A stretch of 9,800 nucleotides of DNA from Alphaproteobacteria bacterium UBA6062 (GTDB lineage Bacteria; Pseudomonadota; Alphaproteobacteria; Sneathiellales; Sneathiellaceae): contig DIYE01000103.1 of the NCBI GenBank assembly GCA_002428885.1, positions 1-9,800 of the forward strand, in the 5' to 3' direction. The notes below the pieces were generated by a model, which was not told the origin of the DNA, searched no databases, and worked only from the letters and a program-made list of their open reading frames with translations. This document shows positions 1 to 6,051 of the stretch, piece by piece; the first letter of the stretch is position 1, and every line of letters starts with the position of its first letter. The position numbers and the translations under genes were made by a program.

Positions 1-119
1 CCGTTATTAGCGCCGTTTGTACGGCTTGGGCCGCCGGCGGCGAAAGCCTCACCGGCGACACCCAGTGTCATAATCAAGGCAGATGCAATCAAAGTAGATT
101 TTTTGAGTATAAGAAACAT
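1..119 (-). CDS. Secreted protein of unknown function, N-terminal fragment (cut by the window edge)
   Basis: Only the first 39 codons are present; the gene continues beyond the left edge. The ATG at 119-117 follows a near-perfect Shine-Dalgarno sequence (AGGAGGG, 4 nt before the start). The product begins MFLILKKSTLIASALIMTLG, a typical Sec signal peptide: short lysine-containing n-region, hydrophobic core, and a probable cleavage site after Ala-Phe-Ala at about residue 28. The mature start is rich in Gly, Asn and small residues. The gene has its own copy of the GAAC-N17-CGAC promoter that precedes the four genes to its right, so it belongs to the same predicted regulon. Too little sequence remains to assign a family. 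Export is well supported; function is unknown. Confidence 0.8.
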   Translation of the reverse strand, partial: MFLILKKSTLIASALIMTLGVAGEAFAAGGPSRTNGANN

Positions 120-149
120 GTATCCCTCCTGTTTCCGTGATACTTATAA

Positions 150-178
150 GTCGTATGAAACAGGGAAAGCGTTCAAAA
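150..178 (-). promoter_or_regulatory. ECF-type promoter P1 for the left-edge secreted protein gene
   Basis: On the minus strand TTTTGAAC (178-171) is followed by 17 nt and then CGAC (153-150), 34 nt before the ATG at 119 counted from the first C. The same two boxes with the same spacing occur upstream of four other genes in this window. GAAC-type -35 and CG-starting -10 boxes are typical of ECF sigma factor promoters; assignment to an ECF sigma is inferred. The T-run ahead of the -35 box is also the T-tract of the terminator of the preceding gene. Confidence 0.75.
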
Positions 179-202
179 AAACCGGCCAGAGGCCAGTTTT
201 TT
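175..202 (-). terminator. Intrinsic terminator after the 576-aa CARDB-like gene
   Basis: A 7-bp stem (181-187 with 191-197, one G-T pair, loop of 3 nt) is followed on the minus strand by six T (complement of 175-180). On the plus strand the same stem is also followed by six T, so it could work in both directions. It lies about 20 bp after the TAG stop of the upstream gene. Its T-tract runs straight into the -35 box of promoter P1. Confidence 0.8.
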
Positions 203-217
203 CTTCATTCAACGCTG

Positions 218-1948
218 CTACTTAAACTTCTTGGTTAGAGTGTTATTCTTCTCGTTCGATTCTTTAATCTGGTTGGCATTATCTATCCTGAAAACGGCCT
301 TATCGGCTTTTTTCGGAAGTTTAATCGTAACCCATTTCGACTTCTTGGCTTTGAGATTGCCGATAAGGATCGATTTCGAATTGGCTACACCACCTGACAT
401 CAGAATCTTGAAGTTGGAAGCCTTCTTCTTTCCCTTATTGGAAATCAGAATTTTCATCCTCTTCTTACCGGTCTGCTCGGCTTTCAGGATCGTCAGATCC
501 GCAAGCTGCGGTGCGCCCCCGCTTGTAAGACCTGGCGTCACCTGAGTAACCAACGGTGCTCCCGGATAGTGGCACTGCACAAGGATATTCTTTTGCGGTG
601 CCTGCGCCCCCGGACCATTGGAGCCTTCTTTAGCAAGGGACAGTCGCCATTTTAGTGTCTGCTTCATTGCCGGATGCGGCCAGCTCAGGTTGGGCGCAAG
701 GGTCGTAGCATTGCCGCCCCACCTTATCGTATAGGGAAAGCCGAAAAGGGTCGTCGCCTGCTCATCCAGGTTGATACTCCTTGTCGGACTGGCCTGCGTT
801 TGACCGAATTTATTTTGGACGGTCAATTTGGCAGTCCCCTTGAAAGCGGTTCCTGTCGTTTTAATCGTTGCCACGATATGTCCGCTAACAGGGCAGACCT
901 GATCTCCAAACTTTCTAGTCTTGTCGACCACAAATTTGACATCCCGCTGGACGGGGTGATTGGTCGTGACGGAAAGCCCTTCAGAGCAATTCATATCGAA
1001 AGTCTTCCAGCCGCTTTTGACAGAATTAGGCTGAACGCTCTCGACCCGGATCCGCCCGCGTTCACGCCCGCTAACAATTGGAATGTCATAGACATCCGTT
1101 GTCATGGCAACCTTTGCATGATCGGTTTGAGTTGTTTTCAGATTGCTGACTTTCCTGTTGGATCCGTCCATTTCCGTATAAACGTAACGGTATTTGACCT
1201 CTGTATCGGAACGATCTGTTCTAAAGACACCGTTGATCCTGACGCGGCAGTTGCCGCCATTTAGGGTTGGCTGCTCCACAAGGGTGGTGGAAGCTTCTGT
1301 CACCTTTGACGGAACCTCGGCAATCGAGCCCGCACCTGACAAATCTCTGTGTTTTTCGCACCTGAGGGTAAATTCCTTACCGGATTGAGCACCAACGAAA
1401 CTTAATCCATCAATCCCCGTCTGATCATAAGACAGCTGACTGATTGCCGTCATGGTAATCTCGCGATCAATGGAAAAAATCTGCTCATCAGACATTCCGC
1501 CGTCCCGCAGTTCCGCTGCCATGGTATTACACTGTCCGAGCAGAAGCCGTTCAATTTCAGATTTGGGAGCAAACGCGACAACCGTACGGTCAACTCTTTT
1601 GGGACGGTCAGAACTGCTGTAGGACTTATAATAAGCGCCAACCGTATATTCCGGCCAATAGGATCGCAAGATTCCTTCTCTGCCGATTTTCAACCAAGTC
1701 CTCCAGCTCCGAAAGCGTCCTGAAAATCCGGCATCCATATTAACCCGGATCCTCGCCTTGAAATCTCCAGTTTTGCTGTGGGTGTATTTTCTGCCGTCAG
1801 ATCCGACAATCAGAGTTTTCGTAAGAACCGATGTCACTTGAGAATCGTGTATTTCGGCAGAGTGTGCTGTTCCAATAGCCAGTAAAATCCCCCCGGTCGC
1901 CACCAGTGTCACAGCCTTCAGGCTTGTTTCTGCAAATCTGTCAAACAT
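218..1948 (-). CDS. Secreted protein with C-terminal CARDB-like domain (576 aa), paralogue of the next gene upstream
   Basis: I do not recognise a named family for the whole protein. The chosen start (ATG at 1948) has an AGAGAGGA ribosome site 7 nt upstream and gives a signal peptide (hydrophobic core about residues 12-28, probable cleavage after Ala31). The frame stays open to an ATG at 2011, but that codon overlaps the promoter -35 box and cannot be the start. Residues about 32-460 form a region shared with the 600-aa neighbour, including six cysteines at matching places (140, 197, 234, 321, 352, 459), which suggests three periplasmic or extracellular disulfides. A Pro/Gly-rich linker (about 461-481) leads to a final domain of about 95 residues (482-576) with the CARDB signature: Asp-Leu-Thr-Ile near its start, a Val/Ile-Asp-x-x-Asn region, and Glu-Ser-Asn-Glu-x-Asn-Asn at 563-569. 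CARDB domains are immunoglobulin-like folds found in surface and secreted proteins. The domain is very lysine-rich. The gene has its own promoter and terminator, so it is probably monocistronic. Secretion is confident; an adhesive or matrix role is only a guess. Confidence 0.85.
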   Translation of the reverse strand: MFDRFAETSLKAVTLVATGGILLAIGTAHSAEIHDSQVTSVLTKTLIVGSDGRKYTHSKTGDFKARIRVNMDAGFSGRFRSWRTWLKIGREGILRSYWPEYTVGAYYKSYSSSDRPKRVDRTVVAFAPKSEIERLLLGQCNTMAAELRDGGMSDEQIFSIDREITMTAISQLSYDQTGIDGLSFVGAQSGKEFTLRCEKHRDLSGAGSIAEVPSKVTEASTTLVEQPTLNGGNCRVRINGVFRTDRSDTEVKYRYVYTEMDGSNRKVSNLKTTQTDHAKVAMTTDVYDIPIVSGRERGRIRVESVQPNSVKSGWKTFDMNCSEGLSVTTNHPVQRDVKFVVDKTRKFGDQVCPVSGHIVATIKTTGTAFKGTAKLTVQNKFGQTQASPTRSINLDEQATTLFGFPYTIRWGGNATTLAPNLSWPHPAMKQTLKWRLSLAKEGSNGPGAQAPQKNILVQCHYPGAPLVTQVTPGLTSGGAPQLADLTILKAEQTGKKRMKILISNKGKKKASNFKILMSGGVANSKSILIGNLKAKKSKWVTIKLPKKADKAVFRIDNANQIKESNEKNNTLTKKFK

Positions 1949-1984
1949 GATACGGTCCTCTCTTATAGACACCTTTTCCTGTCT

Positions 1985-2013
1985 GTCGGTTGACAAGGCG
2001 GAAACGTTCAAAA
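1985..2013 (-). promoter_or_regulatory. ECF-type promoter P2 for the 576-aa CARDB-like gene
   Basis: TTTTGAAC (2013-2006, minus strand), 17 nt, then CGAC (1988-1985), 40 nt before the ATG at 1948. The -10 side extends as CGACAGACAG, identical over ten bases to promoter P4 at 4803-4794, although the spacers differ. The T-run before the -35 box belongs to the terminator of the preceding gene. Confidence 0.78.
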
Positions 2014-2036
2014 AACTCCAGACCGCTAGTCCAGAG
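2010..2036 (-). terminator. Intrinsic terminator after the 600-aa CARDB-like gene
   Basis: An 8-bp hairpin (2036-2029 pairing with 2023-2016, two G-T pairs, 5-nt loop) is followed on the minus strand by six T (complement of 2015-2010). It starts 14 nt past the TAA stop of the upstream gene. The T-tract continues directly into the GAAC box of promoter P2, so termination and re-initiation signals overlap. Confidence 0.78.
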
Positions 2037-2049
2037 CTTATCTTTTTCG

Positions 2050-3852
2050 TTACTTTTTAAACGGCTGGGAGAGCAGATTGTTTCCCTCGTTGCTCTCCTT
2101 GACTTGACGTTTGCTGTCGATCGTAAAGACAGCTTTATCAGCAACTTTCGGCAATTTGATCACAACCCAGACCTTTTTGCCCGGTGCCAGCTTGGCAACT
2201 CGCTTTTCTTTCTGATTACCGGCACCACCGCTCATTCTCAGGAAACTATTATTAGCAGCTCCCTTACCAACATTCTCAACAAGGACTTTCATCCGGCGTT
2301 TACCGGTTTGAACAGCTTTTTTAATGGTCAGGTCCGGTAAAGCTCTCAACGGGCGTGCAACGGCAACAGCAGGAGTTCCGGCACTTTGAGCAGCCTGAAG
2401 ATTTTGACTTCCAGAAATCTGACGCTGGACCTGATTTCCCAATCCCAACCCCTTGAAAGAGCACATCAAATGAAGTTCTTTTTCCGCCGGAAGCTGGCCA
2501 CTGGAGTTACCGTTTTTACTTAACACAACCCGGTATTTCAGAGTTTGCTTCATCTGCTGCTGAAACCCGCTGGCTGATGTCGTCAGACCAAGTGGCTGCC
2601 CCCATTCAGGGTTAAAGGGCATGCCGAAGAAGCTGGCACCATTGGCTGACAGGCTAATATCGAAGTTCCCGCTTGAAAATTGCTCGCCATCTTCATTTTT
2701 GACCTCCAGTCGGGCTGTTCCCTCAAATGGTGTACCTGTCGCTTTAAGCCCGACAACAATATGCCCTTCGACGGCACATTCCTGCGCGCCATACATCTGT
2801 CCGGTCTTCGCCGTAAACTTGACGTTTCGCTGGATGGGATGAATAGCCGCTACCGAAAGTTCATTCGTACAGTTCATCTCGTAGGTTTTCCACTGGCTCT
2901 TCAAGCTATTGGGTGATTTACTTTCCAGCCAAATTAAACCTTTTTCAACGCCATCCACTACCGGGACATCATACCAGTCGGCTGTTGTCGCAACTTTCGC
3001 ATGATCGGTCGTAATGGTTTTATAGGCGCTGTATTTATCCGGAACATTCTCTTCCATATTGCGGTAGACATAGCGGTATTGAATTTCCGTATTAGGCTTG
3101 CTTGTATGGAAAGCGCTCGCAATATTGACCCGGCACCGATTACCGTCTGCACTCGCATCTTCGGTCAGTGTGATAGAAAGATCTGTGACGGTTGACGGAT
3201 TAGACGAGAGGTTCGTCGCGGGGGAAAAGTCGATCTTCACTTTAAGACATTTCAGCTCAATCTCATTGACGGGAGCCGTAATGCTTCCGCCGCCTTGTGG
3301 AATATCACCAGATCCCCCTCCAGGAATACCTGACATATCATAAGTATAATCCATCTTAACCTGCAGGGTCGCTGTACGGTCTACAGAAAAAATTTCCTGG
3401 TTATCCTTACCCTGATTTCTAAGACTGGCGGCGATGGCATTGCAGTAAAAGACAGCGGCCTGTCTCACAAGGTGTGATGGTACGGTAACTGTAGCAACTT
3501 TGCTTACCTTATTAGGTCTGCTGAAAGCTTTATAGCTTTCTCCGTAACCATGATCTTTGAACTGGGACCATTCATTTTTTGGACTGCCTTTAACGCCAAG
3601 GCTGGCCCAGACTTTCCATTTCTTGACCTTCCCTGAATTCTGGGCGTCAAAAGAAGCGCTATATCCCACATTCAAATGAGAAGCGAGATTGGAACTCTTA
3701 TATGTCTGGCCATCGGTGCTCACAACTATCTTTTGGATATTCAGGCTGTTCACATTGGCGTTCGCCGTATCCGACAGAGCTTCACCCGCCATTAAAAACG
3801 GCAAGGCAGCAAAAGCGATTTTTCTGTACTTTCCGGCACGTGAATATTTCAT
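2050..3852 (-). CDS. Secreted protein with C-terminal CARDB-like domain (600 aa), tandem paralogue of the 576-aa gene
   Basis: The start at 3852 gives a signal peptide (basic n-region, hydrophobic core about residues 12-24, probable cleavage after Ala-Asn-Ala at 32) and lines up with its paralogue. An in-frame ATG at 3873 also has a plausible AGGA site and would add seven residues; I prefer 3852 because its leader (44 nt from the -10 box) matches the 34-51 nt of the sibling genes. The protein aligns with its 576-aa neighbour end to end, about half identical by eye in residues 255-346. The six shared cysteines are 137, 202, 240, 328, 359 and 464. Differences are a Gly/Ser-rich insert (about 175-190) and a longer Gln/Ala/Gly linker (about 466-504) before the CARDB-like domain (505-600, with Glu-Ser-Asn-Glu-Gly-Asn-Asn at 586-592). 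No catalytic motif is visible, so a structural or binding role is more likely than an enzyme. It has its own promoter and terminator. Function is unknown. Confidence 0.85.
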   Translation of the reverse strand: MKYSRAGKYRKIAFAALPFLMAGEALSDTANANVNSLNIQKIVVSTDGQTYKSSNLASHLNVGYSASFDAQNSGKVKKWKVWASLGVKGSPKNEWSQFKDHGYGESYKAFSRPNKVSKVATVTVPSHLVRQAAVFYCNAIAASLRNQGKDNQEIFSVDRTATLQVKMDYTYDMSGIPGGGSGDIPQGGGSITAPVNEIELKCLKVKIDFSPATNLSSNPSTVTDLSITLTEDASADGNRCRVNIASAFHTSKPNTEIQYRYVYRNMEENVPDKYSAYKTITTDHAKVATTADWYDVPVVDGVEKGLIWLESKSPNSLKSQWKTYEMNCTNELSVAAIHPIQRNVKFTAKTGQMYGAQECAVEGHIVVGLKATGTPFEGTARLEVKNEDGEQFSSGNFDISLSANGASFFGMPFNPEWGQPLGLTTSASGFQQQMKQTLKYRVVLSKNGNSSGQLPAEKELHLMCSFKGLGLGNQVQRQISGSQNLQAAQSAGTPAVAVARPLRALPDLTIKKAVQTGKRRMKVLVENVGKGAANNSFLRMSGGAGNQKEKRVAKLAPGKKVWVVIKLPKVADKAVFTIDSKRQVKESNEGNNLLSQPFKK

Positions 3853-3892
3853 GTCATTCGCCTTTCCAGACATTAGAATCCTATATCCTTCC

Positions 3893-3921
3893 GTCTGTTT
3901 ATCCTAATAAAAGGTTCAAAA
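3893..3921 (-). promoter_or_regulatory. ECF-type promoter P3 for the 600-aa CARDB-like gene
   Basis: TTTTGAAC (3921-3914, minus strand), 17 nt, then AGAC (3896-3893). This is the only one of the five copies whose -10 box departs from CGAC. The -35 box and the spacing are unchanged. It lies 44 nt before the ATG at 3852, or 23 nt before the alternative ATG at 3873. Confidence 0.7.
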
Positions 3922-3926
3922 ATTAT

Positions 3927-3951
3927 GTTCATTTTCAATTTTTGAATGTTC
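3927..3951 (-). other. AT-rich inverted repeat just upstream of promoter P3
   Basis: A 13-bp inverted repeat (TTCAA-TTT-TTGAA, 3934-3946) lies between two further GTTC/GAAC tetranucleotides (3927-3930 and 3948-3951), in a very AT-rich stretch directly upstream of the -35 box. It could be an UP-like element or a regulator site, or only chance in AT-rich DNA. The remaining spacer up to the terminator at 4049 shows nothing I can assign. Confidence 0.25.
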
Positions 3952-4048
3952 GGTTGAAATGATTATTCTTCTCATCACTCGTTTCAATTCGATGTATGCA
4001 GTCGTACGGTACGGATGCCAACGGGTCTTTTAGCAGACTAAGCTTCAC

Positions 4049-4080
4049 AAAAAAAAGCGATCACACTTTCATGCAATCGC
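4049..4080 (-). terminator. Intrinsic terminator after the 211-aa secreted protein gene
   Basis: A 9-bp hairpin (4080-4072 with 4065-4057, two G-T pairs, 6-nt loop) with a GCGAT/ATCGC base is followed on the minus strand by eight T (complement of 4056-4049). It lies 37 nt past the TGA stop. Unlike two other terminators in the block, it is separated from the next promoter, by about 130 bp. Confidence 0.85.
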
Positions 4081-4116
4081 AAGTCAGAGAGACAAATATA
4101 CGGTTTAGTCTTGGTC

Positions 4117-4752
4117 TCAATCGTAGTCGCTATCCCTAATCGTTACCTGCGGGATATGGATTTTGTAGTCTTTCACCTTTGTCGATTGTTGTCCGCTGCA
4201 ACTACTGATGAGTTTGATGCTCTTTGTCATAGAAGTATGTCTGGTTTTCTGACGTTCATTCTTGGGAAAACCACCTTGCCAGCCGCCGCCCATTTCATTG
4301 CGGGCAAATACCAGAAGTGCATTATCATCAAAGGGCACCACATTAACGGTTTTCTTCACAACATTCGGACCGGCATTGCCGTTATGCTGATAAACGGGGA
4401 CAGACTGAACCCCAAGCTGATAGGCCAGCTGCACAGCCTGTCCAGCCGGGCAATGGGCTGCAATTTTGATTTGAACGGTCTTGTTGGCATGATTGCCTTT
4501 CAGAGCATAGTTTCCGCCACTCCCCTCTTCAACATGCTGAAGGATAATTTTGGCCCGCTTGCCGGAAACCTGGGAATATGTTGGATACCCGCCCGTTGGC
4601 GCGGCAAGGGAAGTCGGGCCTTTTGGTGTCACCGTATGCTGATAGACTTTGAGTTGGCTTGGTTGACGGTGTTTCTCGGCAGCACCTGCCGCAGAAATCA
4701 AACTTGTCGCCATCAATGTCGTAGCGATGCTCAGAATAACTGTTTTGTTCAT
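4117..4752 (-). CDS. Small secreted protein of unknown function (211 aa), paralogue of the 196-aa gene
   Basis: The ATG at 4752 follows GGAGAGAG and starts a clear signal peptide (Lys3, hydrophobic core 4-20, cleavage after Ala-Gly-Ala-Ala at about 25). An upstream in-frame ATG at 4776 lacks a ribosome site. Mature residues about 65-190 align with the 196-aa neighbour: a beta-rich stretch, one cysteine at 101 and one at 185 at matching positions (probable disulfide), and the motif at residues 154-167, Met-Gly-Gly-Gly-Trp-Gln-Gly-Gly-Phe-Pro-Lys-Asn-Glu-Arg. The N-terminal part of the mature protein (26-64) is Pro/Thr/Gly-rich and absent from the paralogue. The C-terminus alternates charged and hydrophobic residues and ends Asp-Ser-Asp-Tyr-Asp. 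I recognise no known family. It has its own ECF-type promoter and a strong terminator. It is probably a periplasmic or secreted small domain; role unknown. Confidence 0.82.
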   Translation of the reverse strand: MNKTVILSIATTLMATSLISAAGAAEKHRQPSQLKVYQHTVTPKGPTSLAAPTGGYPTYSQVSGKRAKIILQHVEEGSGGNYALKGNHANKTVQIKIAAHCPAGQAVQLAYQLGVQSVPVYQHNGNAGPNVVKKTVNVVPFDDNALLVFARNEMGGGWQGGFPKNERQKTRHTSMTKSIKLISSCSGQQSTKVKDYKIHIPQVTIRDSDYD

Positions 4753-4799
4753 GTCTCTCTCCAGTGTTGAGGCCATTATTCGCGGCTTCTATACTGTCT

Positions 4800-4828
4800 G
4801 TCGTAAACACCCTCACAGAAGTTCAAAA
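4800..4828 (-). promoter_or_regulatory. ECF-type promoter P4 for the 211-aa secreted protein gene
   Basis: TTTTGAAC (4828-4821, minus strand), 17 nt, then CGAC (4803-4800), 51 nt before the ATG at 4752. The -10 region reads CGACAGACAG, the same ten bases as promoter P2. Confidence 0.78.
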
Positions 4829-4830
4829 CT

Positions 4831-4865
4831 AAATTTTATAGTGCGGCCTCCTAATGAGACCGCAC
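4831..4865 (-). terminator. Probable terminator hairpin after the 196-aa secreted protein gene
   Basis: A strong 10-bp hairpin (4865-4856 with 4850-4841, six GC-rich base pairs GTGCGG/CCGCAC at its foot, 5-nt loop) lies about 40 nt past the TAA stop of the upstream gene. The sequence after it on the minus strand is AT-rich (TATAAAATTT) but not a pure T-tract, so it is a weaker match than the other terminators. Promoter P4 starts only 12 nt further on. Confidence 0.6.
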
Positions 4866-4904
4866 CGGGGAAATTCAACGCCAGGAACACGATAGTTCAA
4901 CTTT

Positions 4905-5495
4905 TTAGTAATCAAGATCGATTATTTTTAGCTTCTTGACTTTGATCTTGCGTACCTTAGAGACTTTAACCAAAGCACCATTTGGTTTTTTACAAAATCT
5001 GGTGATTTTAATTTTCTGTGACAATGATGCCATCTTGCTGCGGGATCGCTCTTCTTTAGGGAAACCGTTATACCAATACCCCCCCATTGTCTCCCGAACT
5101 GCGTTTAGAAGGTTGTTTTCCTTAAAAACCATGATCTTGAATGTGTCCGTGTGAGCCCGCGGGCCATTGGGATTGTTATTTGAATACAAGACCTGTGCAA
5201 CCTGTTCGCTCTCAAGCTTATAACTGATTTGTCTTAGGGAAAATCCCTGACCGCAAACAGCGCCTACTTTAAGAATGTGATAAATATTCTGATTTTTCTT
5301 AAGAACGTATTTTCCTTTGCCTGGAGCAAGCTTTTGGTGCTTAAGCAGCAGCGTGCCGGTTTTTCCGCCCTGTTGATTGAAGATAATGCGGGCTTTTTCC
5401 GGCCCGGAGGAGAAATTCTGCGCATCAGAAATCGCTGGCTGAAACACAGCAAGAATAAAACCCGTTAAAATAACGCCTTGGAAACGCTTTCTCAT
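4905..5495 (-). CDS. Small basic secreted protein of unknown function (196 aa), paralogue of the 211-aa gene
   Basis: The ATG at 5495 has an excellent ribosome site (GGGAGGAG, 7 nt upstream); the in-frame ATG at 5519 has none. The product starts MRKRFQGVILTGFILAVFQP, a signal peptide with cleavage probably after Ser-Asp-Ala at 25. The mature protein is strongly lysine-rich, above all at the C-terminus (about 176-191), and ends Asp-Leu-Asp-Tyr, resembling the acidic-aromatic end of the 211-aa paralogue. Two cysteines (81 and 168) match the pair in the paralogue. Residues 137-150 carry the shared motif Met-Gly-Gly-Tyr-Trp-Tyr-Asn-Gly-Phe-Pro-Lys-Glu-Glu-Arg. Similarity to the paralogue runs from about residue 45 to 170 and is low outside the motif, so the duplication is probably old. 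I recognise no known family and see no catalytic signature. It is the first gene of the five-gene block and has its own promoter. Confidence 0.82.
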   Translation of the reverse strand: MRKRFQGVILTGFILAVFQPAISDAQNFSSGPEKARIIFNQQGGKTGTLLLKHQKLAPGKGKYVLKKNQNIYHILKVGAVCGQGFSLRQISYKLESEQVAQVLYSNNNPNGPRAHTDTFKIMVFKENNLLNAVRETMGGYWYNGFPKEERSRSKMASLSQKIKITRFCKKPNGALVKVSKVRKIKVKKLKIIDLDY

Positions 5496-5540
5496 ACCGG
5501 TTCTCCTCCCGAATGACATAAATCCAATCTATGTGACTAT

Positions 5541-5569
5541 GTCGGGTAGGTTCTAAAAACCGTTCAAAA
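5541..5569 (-). promoter_or_regulatory. ECF-type promoter P5 for the 196-aa secreted protein gene
   Basis: TTTTGAAC (5569-5562, minus strand) within a TTTTTTGAAC run, 17 nt, then CGAC (5544-5541), 49 nt before the ATG at 5495. A second T-run lies just upstream (complement of 5577-5584), after the end of the glmS-linked gene. I see no good hairpin there, so readthrough from the glmUS operon into this gene is possible. Confidence 0.75.
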
Positions 5570-5619
5570 AATAGACAAAAAAACGTTTTAGAGGTCGAGC
5601 ACTGTCGTTGGGGTTGTCT

Positions 5620-6051
5620 TCATTCAGAAGATAAACCGACATACCATTTCGGCTTAACGCGCCCGAAATCTGTCCGGATATTTGTCTTGAGCGCTTTCTT
5701 GGGGTCCATCACAAAGGCCCCGTCTGCTTCTCGGCTATAAACAACCCAGTGCCAGTGAGGTTTGCCTTTCTCCAGATGCCATTTGATTGCCAGCAAGGCA
5801 AGCGGAGGGAGATCATCCCAGTTTGTAAAAGGCGTTTCAGGGTTGTCTGCTTTAATTCCGTATTCAGTTAGCAAAGAGCGCATGGGGGCCGTATCTGACC
5901 ACAATCTCGAGCAGGTGATATCGATACCGATATCACCTGCGGTTTTTTTGACGGATCTGTATTCGTTACCCGCAAGCCAGGCAACACATGCGATTGCACA
6001 GCCGGTTACATCTCTTTGATAGACTGGCTTTGAGCGATCCTTGCCCGTCAT
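5620..6051 (-). CDS. Small C39-like (papain-fold) cysteine peptidase domain protein, coupled to glmS
   Basis: This is a 143-aa stand-alone domain without signal peptide or membrane segment, so probably cytoplasmic. The sequence shows the layout of C39-type peptidases: Gln12 (oxyanion-hole position), five residues, then Cys18 in Gly-Cys-Ala-Ile-Ala-Cys at the start of a helix; later His101 in His-Trp-His-Trp-Val-Val-Tyr, and Asp116 followed by Pro. These fit Cys-His-Asp catalytic residues. C39 domains are best known from bacteriocin-exporter leader peptidases, but single-domain relatives are widespread and mostly uncharacterised; the substrate here is unknown. Its ATG overlaps the glmS stop by one base (TAATG) and I see no strong ribosome site of its own, so it is probably translated by coupling after glmS in the glmU-glmS operon. 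The coding sequence is intact. Peptidase activity is inferred from residues only. Confidence 0.8.
   Translation of the reverse strand: MTGKDRSKPVYQRDVTGCAIACVAWLAGNEYRSVKKTAGDIGIDITCSRLWSDTAPMRSLLTEYGIKADNPETPFTNWDDLPPLALLAIKWHLEKGKPHWHWVVYSREADGAFVMDPKKALKTNIRTDFGRVKPKWYVGLSSE

Noticed and set aside
674..1264. Long open frames on the plus strand inside the minus-strand genes (for example 674-1264, 4111-4770, 6402-7007, 7584-8300)
   Set aside because: They lie antisense to well-supported genes, lack ribosome sites, and their products look like translated antisense sequence without coherent domains.
1949..2011. Longer N-terminus of the 576-aa protein starting at 2011
   Set aside because: The ATG lies inside the -35 region of its own promoter, has no ribosome site, and would bury the signal peptide behind 21 extra residues.
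4885..4900. A sixth TTGAAC on the minus strand, part of a GAAC-N6-GTTC palindrome
   Set aside because: There is no CGAC 17 nt downstream, and it sits at the end of the 196-aa gene just before a terminator. Probably chance.
5577..5619. Possible terminator after the C39-like gene
   Set aside because: A T-run is present, but the only stems I find are 4-5 bp with long loops. Not convincing.
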